DNA of 64,000 nucleotides from Melitaea cinxia. Its lineage: Eukaryota > Arthropoda > Insecta > Lepidoptera > Nymphalidae. How positions within the stretch are numbered: position 1 is the stretch's first letter; each line of letters starts with the position of its first letter. Under the pieces are notes generated by a model, which was given only the letters and a program-made list of their open reading frames with translations, ran no database searches and was not told the DNA's origin. Below are positions 1 to 13,700 of the stretch, one piece after another. The stretch lies in assembly GCF_905220565.1 (NCBI RefSeq), contig NC_059423.1, positions 1,333,001 to 1,397,000 on the forward strand, given 5' to 3'. The position numbers and the translations under genes were made by a program.

Positions 1-239
1 ATTATGTTAGATTAAATTAAATTAATTAATTAAAATCATAAACAAAATCCAATCAATAGTAAAATTCAATTTAAATTACAATTAAAATAAAAAAGGTCAG
101 GTTATACAAATATGAATTCAATGTGTATATGTAATTATTCTGTTCATCTGTCAATGCATATGAATAAGGTAAAGTAATTAATATGAATTTACATTTTTTT
201 TTTTGTATCTGTAATATATTTCCCATATCTTTTATTAAA

Positions 240-865
240 TCAGATTTTTTTTGTAGATCACTCGGTCGGCAAACAAGCACACGGCTCACCTGGTGGTAAG
301 AAATTACCGTAGCTTATAGACACCTGCTGCTGTGTGGCTACGGCACTAAAGAATTTAGCCACCCCCTCTCTTCCCGTGGGTGTCGTAAGAGGCGACTAAG
401 GGATAACAAGGTTCCACAACCACCTTGGAACTTAAGATGCCGACCGATGGCGGGATAACCATCCAACTGCTGGCTTTGAAATACACAGGCCGAAGACGGG
501 CAGCAGAGTCTTCGGTGCGACAAAGCCAGTACTGCGGTCACCAACCCGCCTGCCCAGCGCGGTGACTATGGGCAAAACACATGAGTTCACGTTATTTTTG
601 GCGTAAACTTGTGGAGGCCTACGTCCAGCAGTGGACTGTATAGGCTGTAATGATTGATTGATGATTGATAGACACCTGCGACACCAGAAGCATCGCAAGC
701 GCGTTACCGACCCAATCCCCAATCCCCCAGGAGCTCTGGTCACCTTACTCACCAACAGGAACACAATACTGCTTGAAAACAGTATTATTTAGCTGTGATC
801 TTCTGTAAGGTCGAGGTACTTCCCCAGTCGGGCTGCTCCAGATTTTGAGCAGGAAATTCCTGCTG
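240..865 (-). repeat. A-family SINE (split by an R-family copy)
   Basis: Antisense copy in two pieces, 240-327 and 668-865, separated by the R-family insertion. The family sense strand runs from GAGGTAGGGCACAGCAGG through CAGCCCGACTGGG to an A-rich tail. Confidence 0.78.
328..667 (+). repeat. R-family SINE (RTE-tailed), nested in an A-family copy
   Basis: Full-length copy starting TGCTGTGTGGCTACGG and ending with the RTE-like tail and TGAT repeats. Flanked by a 12-bp duplication ATAGACACCTGC at 316-327 and 668-679, lying inside an antisense A-family element. Confidence 0.85.
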
Positions 866-1065
866 TGCCCTACCCCAGTTAACTTGTTATTTGCCAAACT
901 GTCTCCACACAGTAAAATAACGTTAAAACTTTCGTCTACAAACTACACGATATACATACATTATATGTATATATTTAAAACGGGATATTTACCCAGTTCG
1001 ATATTTCGACATCATCTACGAATATTGTCGAGATAAGACAGAATTTTAGTATGACTATCACTCAC

Positions 1066-1182
1066 CGAGTCTGAACCTGCCGAGGTAGTATATCTGGAAG
1101 GTCATCACCAGGCAGGTCACGAGGTGCAGTGCGGTGAACGCGACCCAAAAGTAGAAGTTGGCGTTTAGAACCCCAACCAGAC
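1066..1182 (-). CDS. SIDT: SID-1-like exon 15 (last in window)
   Basis: Encodes a membrane segment (NFYFWVAFTALHLVTCLVM) and IYYLGRFRLG, matching the QLYYMGRWKLD block. Ends in phase 1 at donor GTGAGT, so at least one more exon is expected below position 1; none was found in 1-1065. Confidence 0.9.
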
Positions 1183-1714
1183 CTGGAGATTTATTATATT
1201 TATATTATTATATATTTATATTTGTAATTGTGTTTTATTATTATTATTATTATACATGTAAAGAAAATACAGACAGTATTTAAATTTTGAGTCCTTGGTT
1301 TTTTTGAAATAGAGATGTCAAATTAAATAACAATAATCTTAATTTTATAATTTAAAAATTAAATATAAATTAAAAAAATTTGCAAGGAACTGTGAAGGCG
1401 GGAACGATATACTTTAATTGTCCTATCTTTGTTATCAGAGCAACACAAGTTTTATTTTATTTGCTAGCCTTCATAGTCCTGGATATAATCTTATATACAA
1501 TAAGATAATTTATGATATATATGATGATGATTATATGATATGAGTCCTGGGTTCGATTCCCGGTTTGAGTAGATATTTATTGTCAGTGATTTTGTCTCTT
1601 TCCGGTCTAATTGTTAGTCTTTGTGGGTTCCCACCGTGCCTCGGAGAGCACTTTAAGCTGACGGTCCCGGTTGTTATCATGCACACCTGATAAGCGATCA
1701 TTACGCACAGTAGG

Positions 1715-1771
<57 letters not shown>

Positions 1772-4700
1772 CCGGGCAGGACAACGTCTGCCAGGTTCAC
1801 TAGTAATAATTAAATACGAGCGCGTTCGTAAATATACGGCTCGAAGGACCAACTCACCGATGAAGATGATGAGCGCCAGCACCCCGAAGGTGGCGTGCGC
1901 GCGCGCGTTCACGTCGGCGTGGCGGGCCTGGTACAGGCGCACCATGCACAGCACTGACGTCACGTACATGAACGACGTGTCTGGGGGGGGGGGGGGGGTA
2001 TATCGAGTATTTTACTATGAATTGTGAAAAAGATTTCGCCAGTTTTGGAGACGTGATAACTTGCTTAAATTCAATTTTTACCGTCACGGCCTAAATCTTA
2101 ATAAATCAAGTTAAATATCCTGCTCTAAAATTTGGACCAGTCCAACTGGAGAAGTCGACGCCGCGTTGGCGCAACGGTTACAGCCATGGATTGTACCTGT
2201 TGCGCTGGCGGTTACGGGTTCGATCCCCGCTCATGTCAAACATTTGTATTGGCCATACAGGTGTTTGCCGTGGTCTGGGTGTTTGTGCAGTCCTTGTGGG
2301 TCTCCCCACCGTGCCTCGGAGAGCACGTTAAGCCGTCGGTCCCGGTTGTTATCATGTACACCTGATAGCGATCGTTACCCATAGTAGGGAATATATCTGC
2401 CAACCCGCATTGGAGGCAGCGTGGTGGATTAAGTTCTGATCCTTCTCCTACGTGGGGGAAAGAGGCTTATGCCCAGTAGTGGGATATTACAAAGGCTGAA
2501 GCGAACTGGAGAAGTGCCTCGAGTTTAAAAAATCAACAGCCAAATAATACTGCTCTCAAATAGTGTTGTGTTCCTGGGTCAGCATCACCAGATCATTCAG
2601 AGCTCCTGGGGAAGATCGAAGGCAACGCTCTTAACTTGTAATATTTTTGGAATTCCAAGCGTTCATAGGCTACGGTATACGCTTACCATCAGGTTGGCTG
2701 TACGTTTATTTGTGCCCTGGGCTATATAAAATAAGCTACTGTGTACAGTTTCCAAGGTGACCTTACCGAATTGGAAGTTCATACTGTTGGGGCAGACGTG
2801 GTAAGCGGCGGAGAGTAGACCCTCACTGACCAGCGCGATGCCCATCGCGTACAGAAGACCGAAATGTTGGGGGATACCCAGCTCCCTCTATAACAGAAGG
2901 GATATTAGAATTTTCGACGCTTGGTATCAGATCAAATAAAAAAAATTACTATACTCAAGAAGACTACACACTCACACACATAACACAAACACTTCAGCCT
3001 ATCGCAGTCCACTACTGGAGATAGGCCTCCACAAGTTCGCGCCAAAAATGGCGTGAAATGTGTTTTGCCCATAGCCACCATGCTGGGCAGGCGGGTTGGT
3101 GACCACGGGGCTGGCTTTGTCGCACCGAAAACGCTGCTACCCGTCTTCGGCCTCTGTATTTCAAAGCCCGCAGTTGGATGGTTATCCCGTCATCGGTCGG
3201 CTTTTTTAAGTTTCAAGGTGGTAGTGGAACTGTGTTGTCCCTTAGTCGGCTCTTACGACACCCACGGGAAGAGAGAAGGTGGTTATATTATTTACTGCCG
3301 TAACCACACACCAGGAGACTTTAAAGGCTTTTTATTGAAATAGGACACAGCAGAATATACCCTGCTCCATATCTGGAAAAGCCTGTCTAATCAGAGACAC
3401 ACACTCGCCACACTCCAAACTCATCGGAGTCACTCACCTGTCTCTGGGTCTTTCTCTCGTGAGCTCGCTGTCGGCGCCACACCTGCGCCACGAACAGCGC
3501 GCCCAGCAACACGTAGCCCAGGTTGGAGTACACGTGGTTGAAGTCGGACAGCGCCAGCAGTGGGTGGGCGCATAGGAAGTTGAAGTAGCACAGGTCCTGG
3601 TTGCCCGACTGGTTGAGCAACTGGCATGCGAACGATGTGTAATTTAACATGTTGCCTTATAGTCTACCATTAGTACATTAGAGGTCGAGCAGTAATATCA
3701 CAATAATACTCGTATTTTGGAAAATGAAATGTTAAGGCTTTAATTCAAAACGGCGGCAACGCGCTTTCGATGATTTCGGTGTTGCAGACGTCTATAAGGT
3801 ACGGTACGGCTGGTTTGCCGATCTAGTTGTGTAAAAAATTTTTTTTTTTATAAATATAAAAATACACGTTTATTTTCGTATTACAATTATTGAAATTCTC
3901 CCGAAAAACACTCCATTATAAGATATAATATGTATAACACAAACAAATCAAAATAATATCGAGATCCGGCTCGAAGGACCAAAAAATATTTTTACAAGAA
4001 AAAAATCAAATCTCACCCTTTGATATGTAACAACCAGTTGTATTACCGGTAAAGTGTAGAAAACCGCTACCGTTAGAACATTCCAGAGATACATCTTGGA
4101 GCGAGCGGACAAAACCCGGGGGCGACACCTGTTAAAATTAAATAGTCTGTCTATATTTGTATAGATGGTCTTTATAATTAGGGCTTGTTTCACCTGTTAA
4201 TATAATGGAAGACAAATTTAATGGAAGACATATCTAACAGATAAAATTTATAATGTATTTATCATTTACACAGTTGATTTCCAATTTATTAACCAATGTT
4301 CAAAAAAAAAAAAAAAAGTAGAATAAAACAAAGTGTGAGTGTATGTGTGAGTAAGAATGTTTATGCGTGAGTGCATGCGGGTGTATGTGCATGTGTTTGC
4401 GCGACACAAAGTTAGTGAGTGTTAATTGAGATAAAATTTAACTGGGGTGGGGCACAACAGGAAATTGCTGTTCAAAATATGGAGCAGCCCGACTGGGAAA
4501 GTACCTCGATCTTACAGAAGATCACAGCTAAATAATACTGTTTTCAAGCAGAGTTCTGTTCCTGTGGTGAATGAGGCGACTAGATATCCTGGGGAATAGC
4601 GGATAGAGTCGGCGACGCGCTTGCGATGCTTCTGGTGTTGCAGGCGTCTATAAGCTACGGTAATCGCTTACCATCAGGTGAGCCGTACGCTTGTTTGCCG

Positions 4701-7700
4701 ACCTAGTTGCATAAAATAAAAATTAAAAAAAAATGCAATTTAGTAAAGTAACAACTCACCTCGACAAGTTAGCGACGCAGAGTCTAGCGCTGTCGATAGT
4801 CGACAAATCCGACTCAGTATCTGATAAGGAACTGCCATCTGTTTTAAACAAATTACTACATTTAGGAATAACAAAAAAATAAATAAAAATAAAACGAGTG
4901 CTTTTGACCACGCTACTGAAGTGAAACTTCTTCAGCTCCAAGAGTAATACTTTGCACTGTGTCCCCCGCTATATGACACTCTCTCTCATGACCATTGGTT
5001 GACTGGAAGAGATCTCTTCTAGAGATAAGTCCACCTTTGCGTAACACTCAACACGTAACACTCTCTTTATATTTACTAACATATATCTACCTCTAAACTT
5101 TCGTTCACTCCACCCGGTCACACATTTCGTAACGCTCTCGTAACGCATTTACCAGTTTACTCCCCAAGTCGAGCGTAAGTAAAAAAGTTTAACTCCAAAA
5201 TACTTCACCCCCATGGTCGGTGACTGTGTGAGTGGAACTGCTGGCATCGTTGAGCACGCGACGCCGTCGGACAGCGGTTGTGTTTTCATCGTGAGGCACG
5301 CTGGGGGCTATTAACTGCTCTGTAAATACATTTTATACGTAACTGATATCAGATAACTGAGCGCAAAAATAAAAAGTTAGGTATTTTGTACTCATTAAAT
5401 CAGACCTCGCTCAGCAAAGATTTCATCACGAAGCAAGCTGTCCTGTTAGAATCAATAACATTCTAGCTAAGGGGCCAGTCCAGATGGAATTCACGCAGTT
5501 TTAATTAGGGGAAAAGTGTACGAGATGATCCGTTGGGGGAAAGATGATCCTTTTATATTGCAACGTATCTACTAGTGCCACCTATTTGTGTTTATTTGTA
5601 AAATGTAGACCCCGATATTCCCCCGCCTCAGTCAATCGTAATGGCGTCTTTAGTGACAGTATAATTTTTTGAGGATGAAAACAAAAATTACGTGTCTTTG
5701 ATCTAAGGTAAGGTTGACTTTAAGATTATGTTTAATGTGTTCTAACGTACTTTATTGCCGTGGCCGATGTATAGTTAGCTTTGATTATTACTCTATTTTG
5801 ATTTTTAACATCATGGAAACAGTTGAAACCAAATAGGTTATGTTATCGATCATTGAATAAAAAAGGTTATGTTGGGGTAAGATGATTATGTTACCGGTGT
5901 ACAAGACGATCCGGGTGGATCATCTTGTACAACCCTTTAACATATTTTTTTTAACCATTTACGTTATTATGTATTTTTTTCCTAATAAATATGTCTTAAT
6001 TAATAGGAACTGCCTAGTGCCTGCATTATTACCTAGATAGTAGAAGATTTCAAATAATAAAATATAATTTAATCTTGTTTTAGATTATGCCTCGTAATTA
6101 TAAAAGAAAAACTAATCGCGGGTCGTGGTCGGAAGACTCCATGATCAAAGCACTGGATGCTGTAAAAAATGGCATGGCATTTAGAACAGCAAGTAAACAA
6201 TTCGGAGTTCCTGTTATGTCGCTTAAAAGGCGGGCTAAAGGCAAAAATAAAGTAGCTATCGATGGAATAAAATATTTAGGGGGGAAAAAAACAGTCTTTA
6301 CGGCAGAACAGGAAAATGAGCTCGTGAAGCATATTAAAGATATGGAGACGAGGATGTACGGATTAACACGACAAGATGTTTTATCTTTGGCGTATCAACT
6401 TGCAGTAAAAAATAATTTCACCAACCCTTTCAACAGAGAAAAAGCAGGATATGATTGGCTGAGAGGATTCCGTCAGCGGCATCCAGATATAGCCCTTCGT
6501 GCACCTGAATCCACTTCTACTGCTAGAGCACGGGCCTTTAATAAACCAGTGGTAGATAAGTTTTATTTCACATTACGATGTATTCAAGAGACAAAAAACC
6601 ATCCGTGTCACCGTATCTATAATGTTGACGAGACTAGCATATCTACGGTGCCTACCAAAAATACAAAGGTGTTTGCAGGAACTGGACGTAAACAGGTAGC
6701 ACGAGTTACTTCAGCTGAAAGAGGGGAGACTGCAACAGCTGTAATTTGTATGTCTGCTTCTGGAGCTTTTGTACCACCTATGTTTATCTTTCGAAGGGTT
6801 CGTATGAAGATGGAACTAATAGATGGCGCACCACCAGGCTCTGCATGGGCATGTAATTCATCTGGATGGATGAATTTGGAAGTTTTTACCAAATGGTTTG
6901 ACCATTTTTTAAGCTATACGAAACCTTCTGCGGAGGACCCAGTCCTTTTAATTTTAGATGGCCACCTTTCACACACAAAAAATTTGGAATTAATATTGAA
7001 AGCTCGAGAAAACCACGTCACTATTCTGTGCTTGCCTCCACACTGCACACACAAACTGCAGCCGTTAGACGTCAGTTTGATGTATCCCTTAAGTATTTAC
7101 CACAATCAGTCACTCGAAAAATGGATGAACAACAATCCTGGCAGGCCAGTAACTGTATTTCAGATTGCAAAGATTTTTGGAGAGGCTTATTTAAAAGCAA
7201 CAGTACCATTAAATGCTATCAAAGGTTTTGCCAAAACTGGAATATTCCCTTTCAATCCGGATGTGTTCACCGAAGTTGACTTTATCGCTGCAGCAACGAC
7301 CAAAATGGAATTTAATGAAGACTCAAGTGTAGTAGAAACGCTTCCAAAGGTTTCAAACACACAACAACTACCAACAATGGATCCTTCACCAGTACCAGAA
7401 ACCTTCACTTCACACGTCTTTCCAAATTTGCAGAATAAAACCCCGTCACCAACTCCCATAAATGATGGTAATTTGTCATTTCGGAGTCCTTTGTCGCCAT
7501 TGCCATCTACGAGCTACGCACGCAACTCAAGTGTATCGCCATCTATTTTGGAAGATAGCCAATGTGAACCTTTTAATGTTACACCAGCTCAGATTCATCC
7601 TTTGCCCAAAGTTGTAGGTAAAAGAAGCCATCTTAAGAGAAAACGAATGGACACATCAATTTTAACTAGCACGCCATACAAAAATTATTTAGAGGAAGAA

Positions 7701-10700
7701 AGAAACAAAAAGACTGATAAAGAAAATAGAACCAATAAAACACAGCAAAATGTAAAGAAAAAGTATCCAAAAAAGAAACAGAAAGGGAAAGGTGTAGGCA
7801 AGGGGATGTCAAATAAAAGGAAGAATATTATATCAGAGTCATCTGCACGGAAAATTTTTCCAAAGATGATAGGGGGCGAGGGATGGATAAAATGTTGTGT
7901 ATGCCAAAGATGGGGCCATAAAGCTTGTGCAGGGATAGATAGCGATGATTTTGATGAATTCATATGTGATTGGTGTAAAATAACGCCAGGAAAGAGGCAC
8001 TTAGAACTATAACATATTTTTTTTGAGTATCATTTACATTTATTTAAAAATAACGAAGAATTTTTTTTTTTTTTATTTTATTATATTTGATTTTGAGTAG
8101 TGAGATTAGCTTTACTAGATTAGCTGTTTTAGAAGATAAGTTATTTACCTACTTTAGAAGATTATATAATTTTGTTAAACCTTTACTTAACAACAGATCT
8201 CATACAATGTGATGATTATTTCCTTCTTTAATTATAATGGAGACTGACTGACTTGATTAAAGATAGTAAACCATGATTATGACTTTATTTAAATAATTAC
8301 TATAACCTATGATACCATAACCTATGATAATCTCAAATTGAGAGAGAGAGAGAGGGGCAACATGATCCTGGGATCATCTTGCCCCTACCGCAGAGATCAT
8401 CTTGGACACAGGGGTGTACAACATGATCCTTTCATAACGTTTTAAAAAATGGTGTTTATAATAATAAAACATCAAAAAATATATATATATATTGAGTATT
8501 GCAACAATTAGATAAATAAATTTACTATGGATAAAACGTATTTATATCTGCAATAAGTAGAATATCATTTAAAATACAAGCATTCTTCCTTAAGTGAATC
8601 ATCTCGTACACCTTTCCCTTACATATATATATATTACACCCAGAATCGGTGTAGGAATCGAACCCATAACCCCCAGAGCAGAAGGTAGGATCAGTACAAA
8701 CTACGCCAACGGTCTAGTCAAACATAATATAACTTATAACATTAAACACTTCCTTTAAAATCACTGCCACGGCCTCCATTCCAAGCGAATGGAAACATGC
8801 CAATGTAGTTCCCATTTACAAGAAAAGGTGACAAAAGCAAATTCAAAAACTATAGACCGATTTCCATTTTGGTTTATACGTCGTTTGCTTATTTTTCTAC
8901 ATCGGGAGTTCCACAGGGTTCTCATTTAGGGCTTATTTCGTTTCTGGTTTTTATTAATGACGTCGCAGATCATATTAAAAACAGTCCGTTGCTGTGCTTT
9001 TGCAATTCAATGCCTAGCAGACGACCTAAAGATTTGTAAAATAATAAACACCCAGAAGCGTGTGAAATCACTTCAGGCAGATTTAGACTGACACATCCAT
9101 TGGTGTATTACCATCAACAAAATTGACATAAAAGCTTCAGTCTCCTTGTATAAAGTTTACAAAAAAGAGAAATACTTATCATCAAATATTTCTGCCGTAA
9201 CGTAGCTCAAATTCACATTTTGTAATATTAGGGTAACTTTATCAGGTGGACAGATTTAAGCGAGACTCCGCAAAAATTGTACCTAATTCAATTATTCTTA
9301 CATGTACGAAGATTGTGCTGTGTGGTTACGGCATCAAAGAATATAGCCACGCCCTCTCTTCCCATGGGTGTCGTAAGAGACGACTAAGGGATAACAAGGT
9401 TCCACTACCACCTTGGAACTTAAGAAGCCGACCGATGTCGGGATAACCATCTAACCGCTGGCTTTGAAAAACACAGGCGACCAGCCTTCAAGACGGGCAG
9501 CAGCGTCTTCGGTGCGACAAAGCCAGCCCTGCGGTCACCAACCCGCCTGCCCAGCGTGGTGACTATGGGCAACACACATCATTTCATTAGACTGGAATGA
9601 TGATGATGTACGAAGATTACTTACCCTCATTACTATTTCTGACGCATCTCGGCCTCTGGCAGAGTACAGCAATTACGAAGGCCACGTAAAAAGATAAAAA
9701 GAATCCAAGCGCTGCCCCCGCCGCTATGAAATACTCTTGGTACGATATTGTTTGGATTATCTTGAAGCTGGACAGAAATTATAACACTTTAAAGTCAATT
9801 ACATACATTATTGTTTTCTAATGTTTACGCGAATTTCACTCATTATAATTAAACAACTTTTTCGGGTTTTATGACGTTTCGGATACCTCAGAGCAAAAAG
9901 AAAAAAAAAAGTCTTTTACAGACAATCCCTGTCAATAGAGAAAATATTGATAGCAGTTATTGGGATTGTGTTTGATTGGAGCTTTTCAGTAGCGCTTTCT
10001 TTGGCAACGAGTGCTAGCGAGTACTTGGGTGTAGAAAAATCAGATTTTTGTTTTTTAATCAATACATATCACTACATAGTATAAAACAAAGTCGCTTTCT
10101 CTGTTCCTGCACATGTATGTACGTTTAAATCTTTAAAACTACGCAACGGATTTTGATGCGGTTCTTTTTAATAGATAGATTGATTCAAGAGGAAGGTTTA
10201 TATGTATAATAACATCCATTAAATAGTGGAGAAATACTGTTATTTTTGAGTTTTCTAATGTTATGTCGTAAATAATTATTTTTTTTTTCGCTTAAATTGC
10301 AAACGCAGGCTGAACCCTACGAGATTTATCAAAATAATGTACTAAGTATTGTACACATTGAAAAGGTCTACAGAAAACTCCGCGATGGTATATACCTATC
10401 TCTTATGGATATCCCACAATAACATTTTTTTATCATTTACTTTTTACGACAAATAATGGCTAATTTTCGAAGCGATTTTAACCAATACAGCATTAATCCT
10501 TATCCAATTAAATACCTTAAATATATTTTTTATTTAACTTAGATCTATATGGCCCTTTACAGCAAATGATTTAAATGAATATTTTCGAAGATATTACAGA
10601 TTTAAAAATCGCGGTACGTAGCGTTTGCAGCGGTTCCGGCCGGCTTTTACTATAAATTAACGCGCGCGGGTCACGGGCAGTAATGAATAAATCAAAACTA

Positions 10701-13700
10701 CTGGATCGATTTTAATCATTTTTTCAGTGAATGACATAGGCTATAATTATATTTTATACCCGTGCGAAACCGGAGCGGGTCGCTAGTATATATATATGAT
10801 TGAAGTCAATAATTGTGTTTGCTCGCAAACGAAAAAAAACCGACTTCAATTACATCGACGAGTAATACAACGTAGATCGACGAAAAAATAGTCAAGTAAC
10901 TGCGCGTTATCAAAGATTACTCAAAAAGTAGTTATCAGATCTCAATAAAATTTATATGTGACCACATGACAAACATCAGCTTTCGATTAAATTAAAAATT
11001 ATTACAATCGGTACACCCAGTAAAAAGTTATTGCGGATTTTCAAGAAGTTCCCTCGATTTCTCTGGGATCCCATCTGATGATGATCCTGGTTTCCTTATC
11101 ATGGTACTAAACTAAGGGTTATCTCCTTTCCAACAAAAAAAGAATTATCAAAATCGGTACATCCAGTAGAAAGTTATGCGGTATAATACAACATATGTCG
11201 ACGAAAAAAGCGTCAAGTAAAAACGCATTATTAGATATAACTCGAAAAGTAGTTGTTAGATCTCAAATAAATTTAAATGGGACCAATTGGCACACACCAC
11301 CTTTCGATTAAAAAAAAATTGTCGAAATCGGTCCACACGGTCAAAAGTTCTGATGTAACATACATTAAAAAAAAAATACAGTCGAATTGAGAACCTCCTC
11401 CTTTTTTGGAAGTCGGTTAAAAAGATTGAATATTCACAATTTTCAACTGCGGAGTTTCTTGTCGATTCGGTGGTAGCTTCACTTTTAAAGCCTATTTCAT
11501 TGTTTTTCATTTTCCATAAAATAAATAAATTAATAACTCACCTAAACCTCTTAACCCTTCCGTCGTTGGTGTCAACGCTAATACTGTCTTCCCAGCCGAA
11601 GTACTGAGCCATTTTCGGTAGTGTTTGGTTAGACGCGACCGCGCCGGTACAGTCCTCGTCTGAAGTTTTCACTATGAACACTATGTAGAAGCCCAATGGA
11701 AACGTATCTTGCTGTAAAATTAAAAATGAATTTTTATTTCTTCGCATTGCATGTCACGAATAGACATTTTGTCTGTGAGACTCACCGTCAAGGTTATGCC
11801 ACCTCGTCTTGTCATTGTCAAGTAGTAGCCATCGTACAAAATATCTCGCTCGTTGTCGAATACTGGACACTGGAAAAATAAATGAAATATAAAAACAATA
11901 TAATTACAACCGCCCCAACAGTCAACAGCCCCTGGATTAATGTAAATTCTGTGTCAGGCGACAGAATAAAACACTCGGAACACACAAGACAAATTATGAA
12001 GTCAAATTTCTCTGCGCACGCTTGACTTGGGCAGTAAGCTGGTGAATGCGTGAAGAGAGCGTTACGATAAGTGTGATCGGGAGTGGCGAACGGAAGTTTA
12101 GAGGGAGATATAAGTTAGATGAAACTAAAGAAGTTCTACTTCAGTCGTGTAGTCTAAGCTACACTCTTTTTTTATTTACCAACTTGGTCCCTCTGTCCTC
12201 ACTCACACAGGTACACAACAGTCCGTGAGAGCGGTGTTATTTGTCTGTGATCTTCTGTAAGGTCGAGGTACATCCCCAGTCTGGCTCCGGACTTCGAGCA
12301 GGATATCTCCTGCTCTATCTTTTATAGGAATTTCATTAAGAACTTACCGAAAAATTCTGAATGGAGACAACAGCACAAATATCGTCGTCTGACTCAATCA
12401 TGACTATCACGCTTTTGGGTTTCGATAGCCAACCATAATCGGTTTTTAAATTACTTCTCAGCAGATATCTATCAAGAGTAATCCTCTCCTCGACATCCAA
12501 CTCCTTATTGCAAATAAACTTCTTTTTGATACTTTGGGAGTTTAAGTCCACGATTTCGTTAGGGCCCTGGTCGAATGGGTAGAAATAGTATTTGGGTTGG
12601 CTAGGAGTGCTCGTGAGGTTTGTGACTGTATTCATTTTTATGTAGAAATCCTGGACGGTTTCGACCACTATGGTCACTTTTATGGGGTCCGGTGATGATG
12701 AGGTCAGGTGGACGATTGGTGTGTTTAGATTTGTTATTTCTGTAACAATGGACATTTTTCTTCTTATATAAAAGGTTTTTGGTAAGAATAAATTAAGCAG
12801 TTCTTTTTTGGTTAAGCGTTGATGTGAACCCAAAAAATGATATTAGAGAATCAGATCGACTATGTTTAGGGCTATGTGATGGCAAAATATGAATTCACTA
12901 TATTTAATAAGTTTTTCCCTACAGATTGTAAGAAAAAAGGTTATTTAATTGGGTTTACCGAACTTTTTAACCATACGAATGACAATTTTAATACAACACT
13001 TTATATTTTTTAGGTTTTTTTTTTCTGTAACTACTTTTTGAGTGTTGTCAAACAAAAAACATTAATTTAAAATACAGTTTTAACTATTTTTTATTGGTTG
13101 ATTTGTTAAATCCCAATGACTAATATCTGGCAGGGTGATACGATGCAGTGATGAGGCAATTTAGTATACTGGAGCCGGTTACTTACAAAATAATTGGAGA
13201 TAAAACGACACGATATCTTGAGCGAAACGAACAAAACAAAGAGAAATACACATAGACCCAAAAAAACAGAGGAAAAAAACATGTCGTAGTGGGATTTACA
13301 ATTTATTCAAAATCTAAATGTAGATAATAATTGACAGTGATACGAAAATTTCTTTCGAATTTTGTCCGGAATAACCATTTCCATCTCCGAAACTAAATAT
13401 TTTAATGAAATTTTACACATGTATGTAATTTTGTCCAACTTAAAATATAGGCTATATTTTATTTAGATCAATGACCGCGATATTTTATTCAATCGCTCAA
13501 TCACTTCAGCCTACCGCAAACCACAGCTGGACTCAGGCCTCCACAAGTTCGCGCCAAAAATGGCTTGAACTCATGTGTGTCGCCTATAGTCACTACTCTG
13601 GGCAGACGGGCTGGCTTTGTCGCACCAAAGACGCTGCTGCGCGTCTTCAGCCTGTGTATTTGGAGCCAGCAGTTGGATGGTTATCCCGCCATCGGCCGGC

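Noticed and set aside
320..560. CRISPR-like or satellite array suspected from many similar copies of the R sequence
   Set aside because: Copies are dispersed in both orientations with individual target duplications, so they are retroposed SINEs.
2160..2235. Possible tRNA gene with A and B boxes
   Set aside because: No cloverleaf or anticodon stem could be made out, and the sequence continues into a SINE body with an RTE-like tail; similar heads at 15905 and 26440 are SINEs too.
8638..8722. tRNA-like B box GAATCGAACCC next to the transposon
   Set aside because: T-family SINE fragment outside the TA duplication; no tRNA fold.
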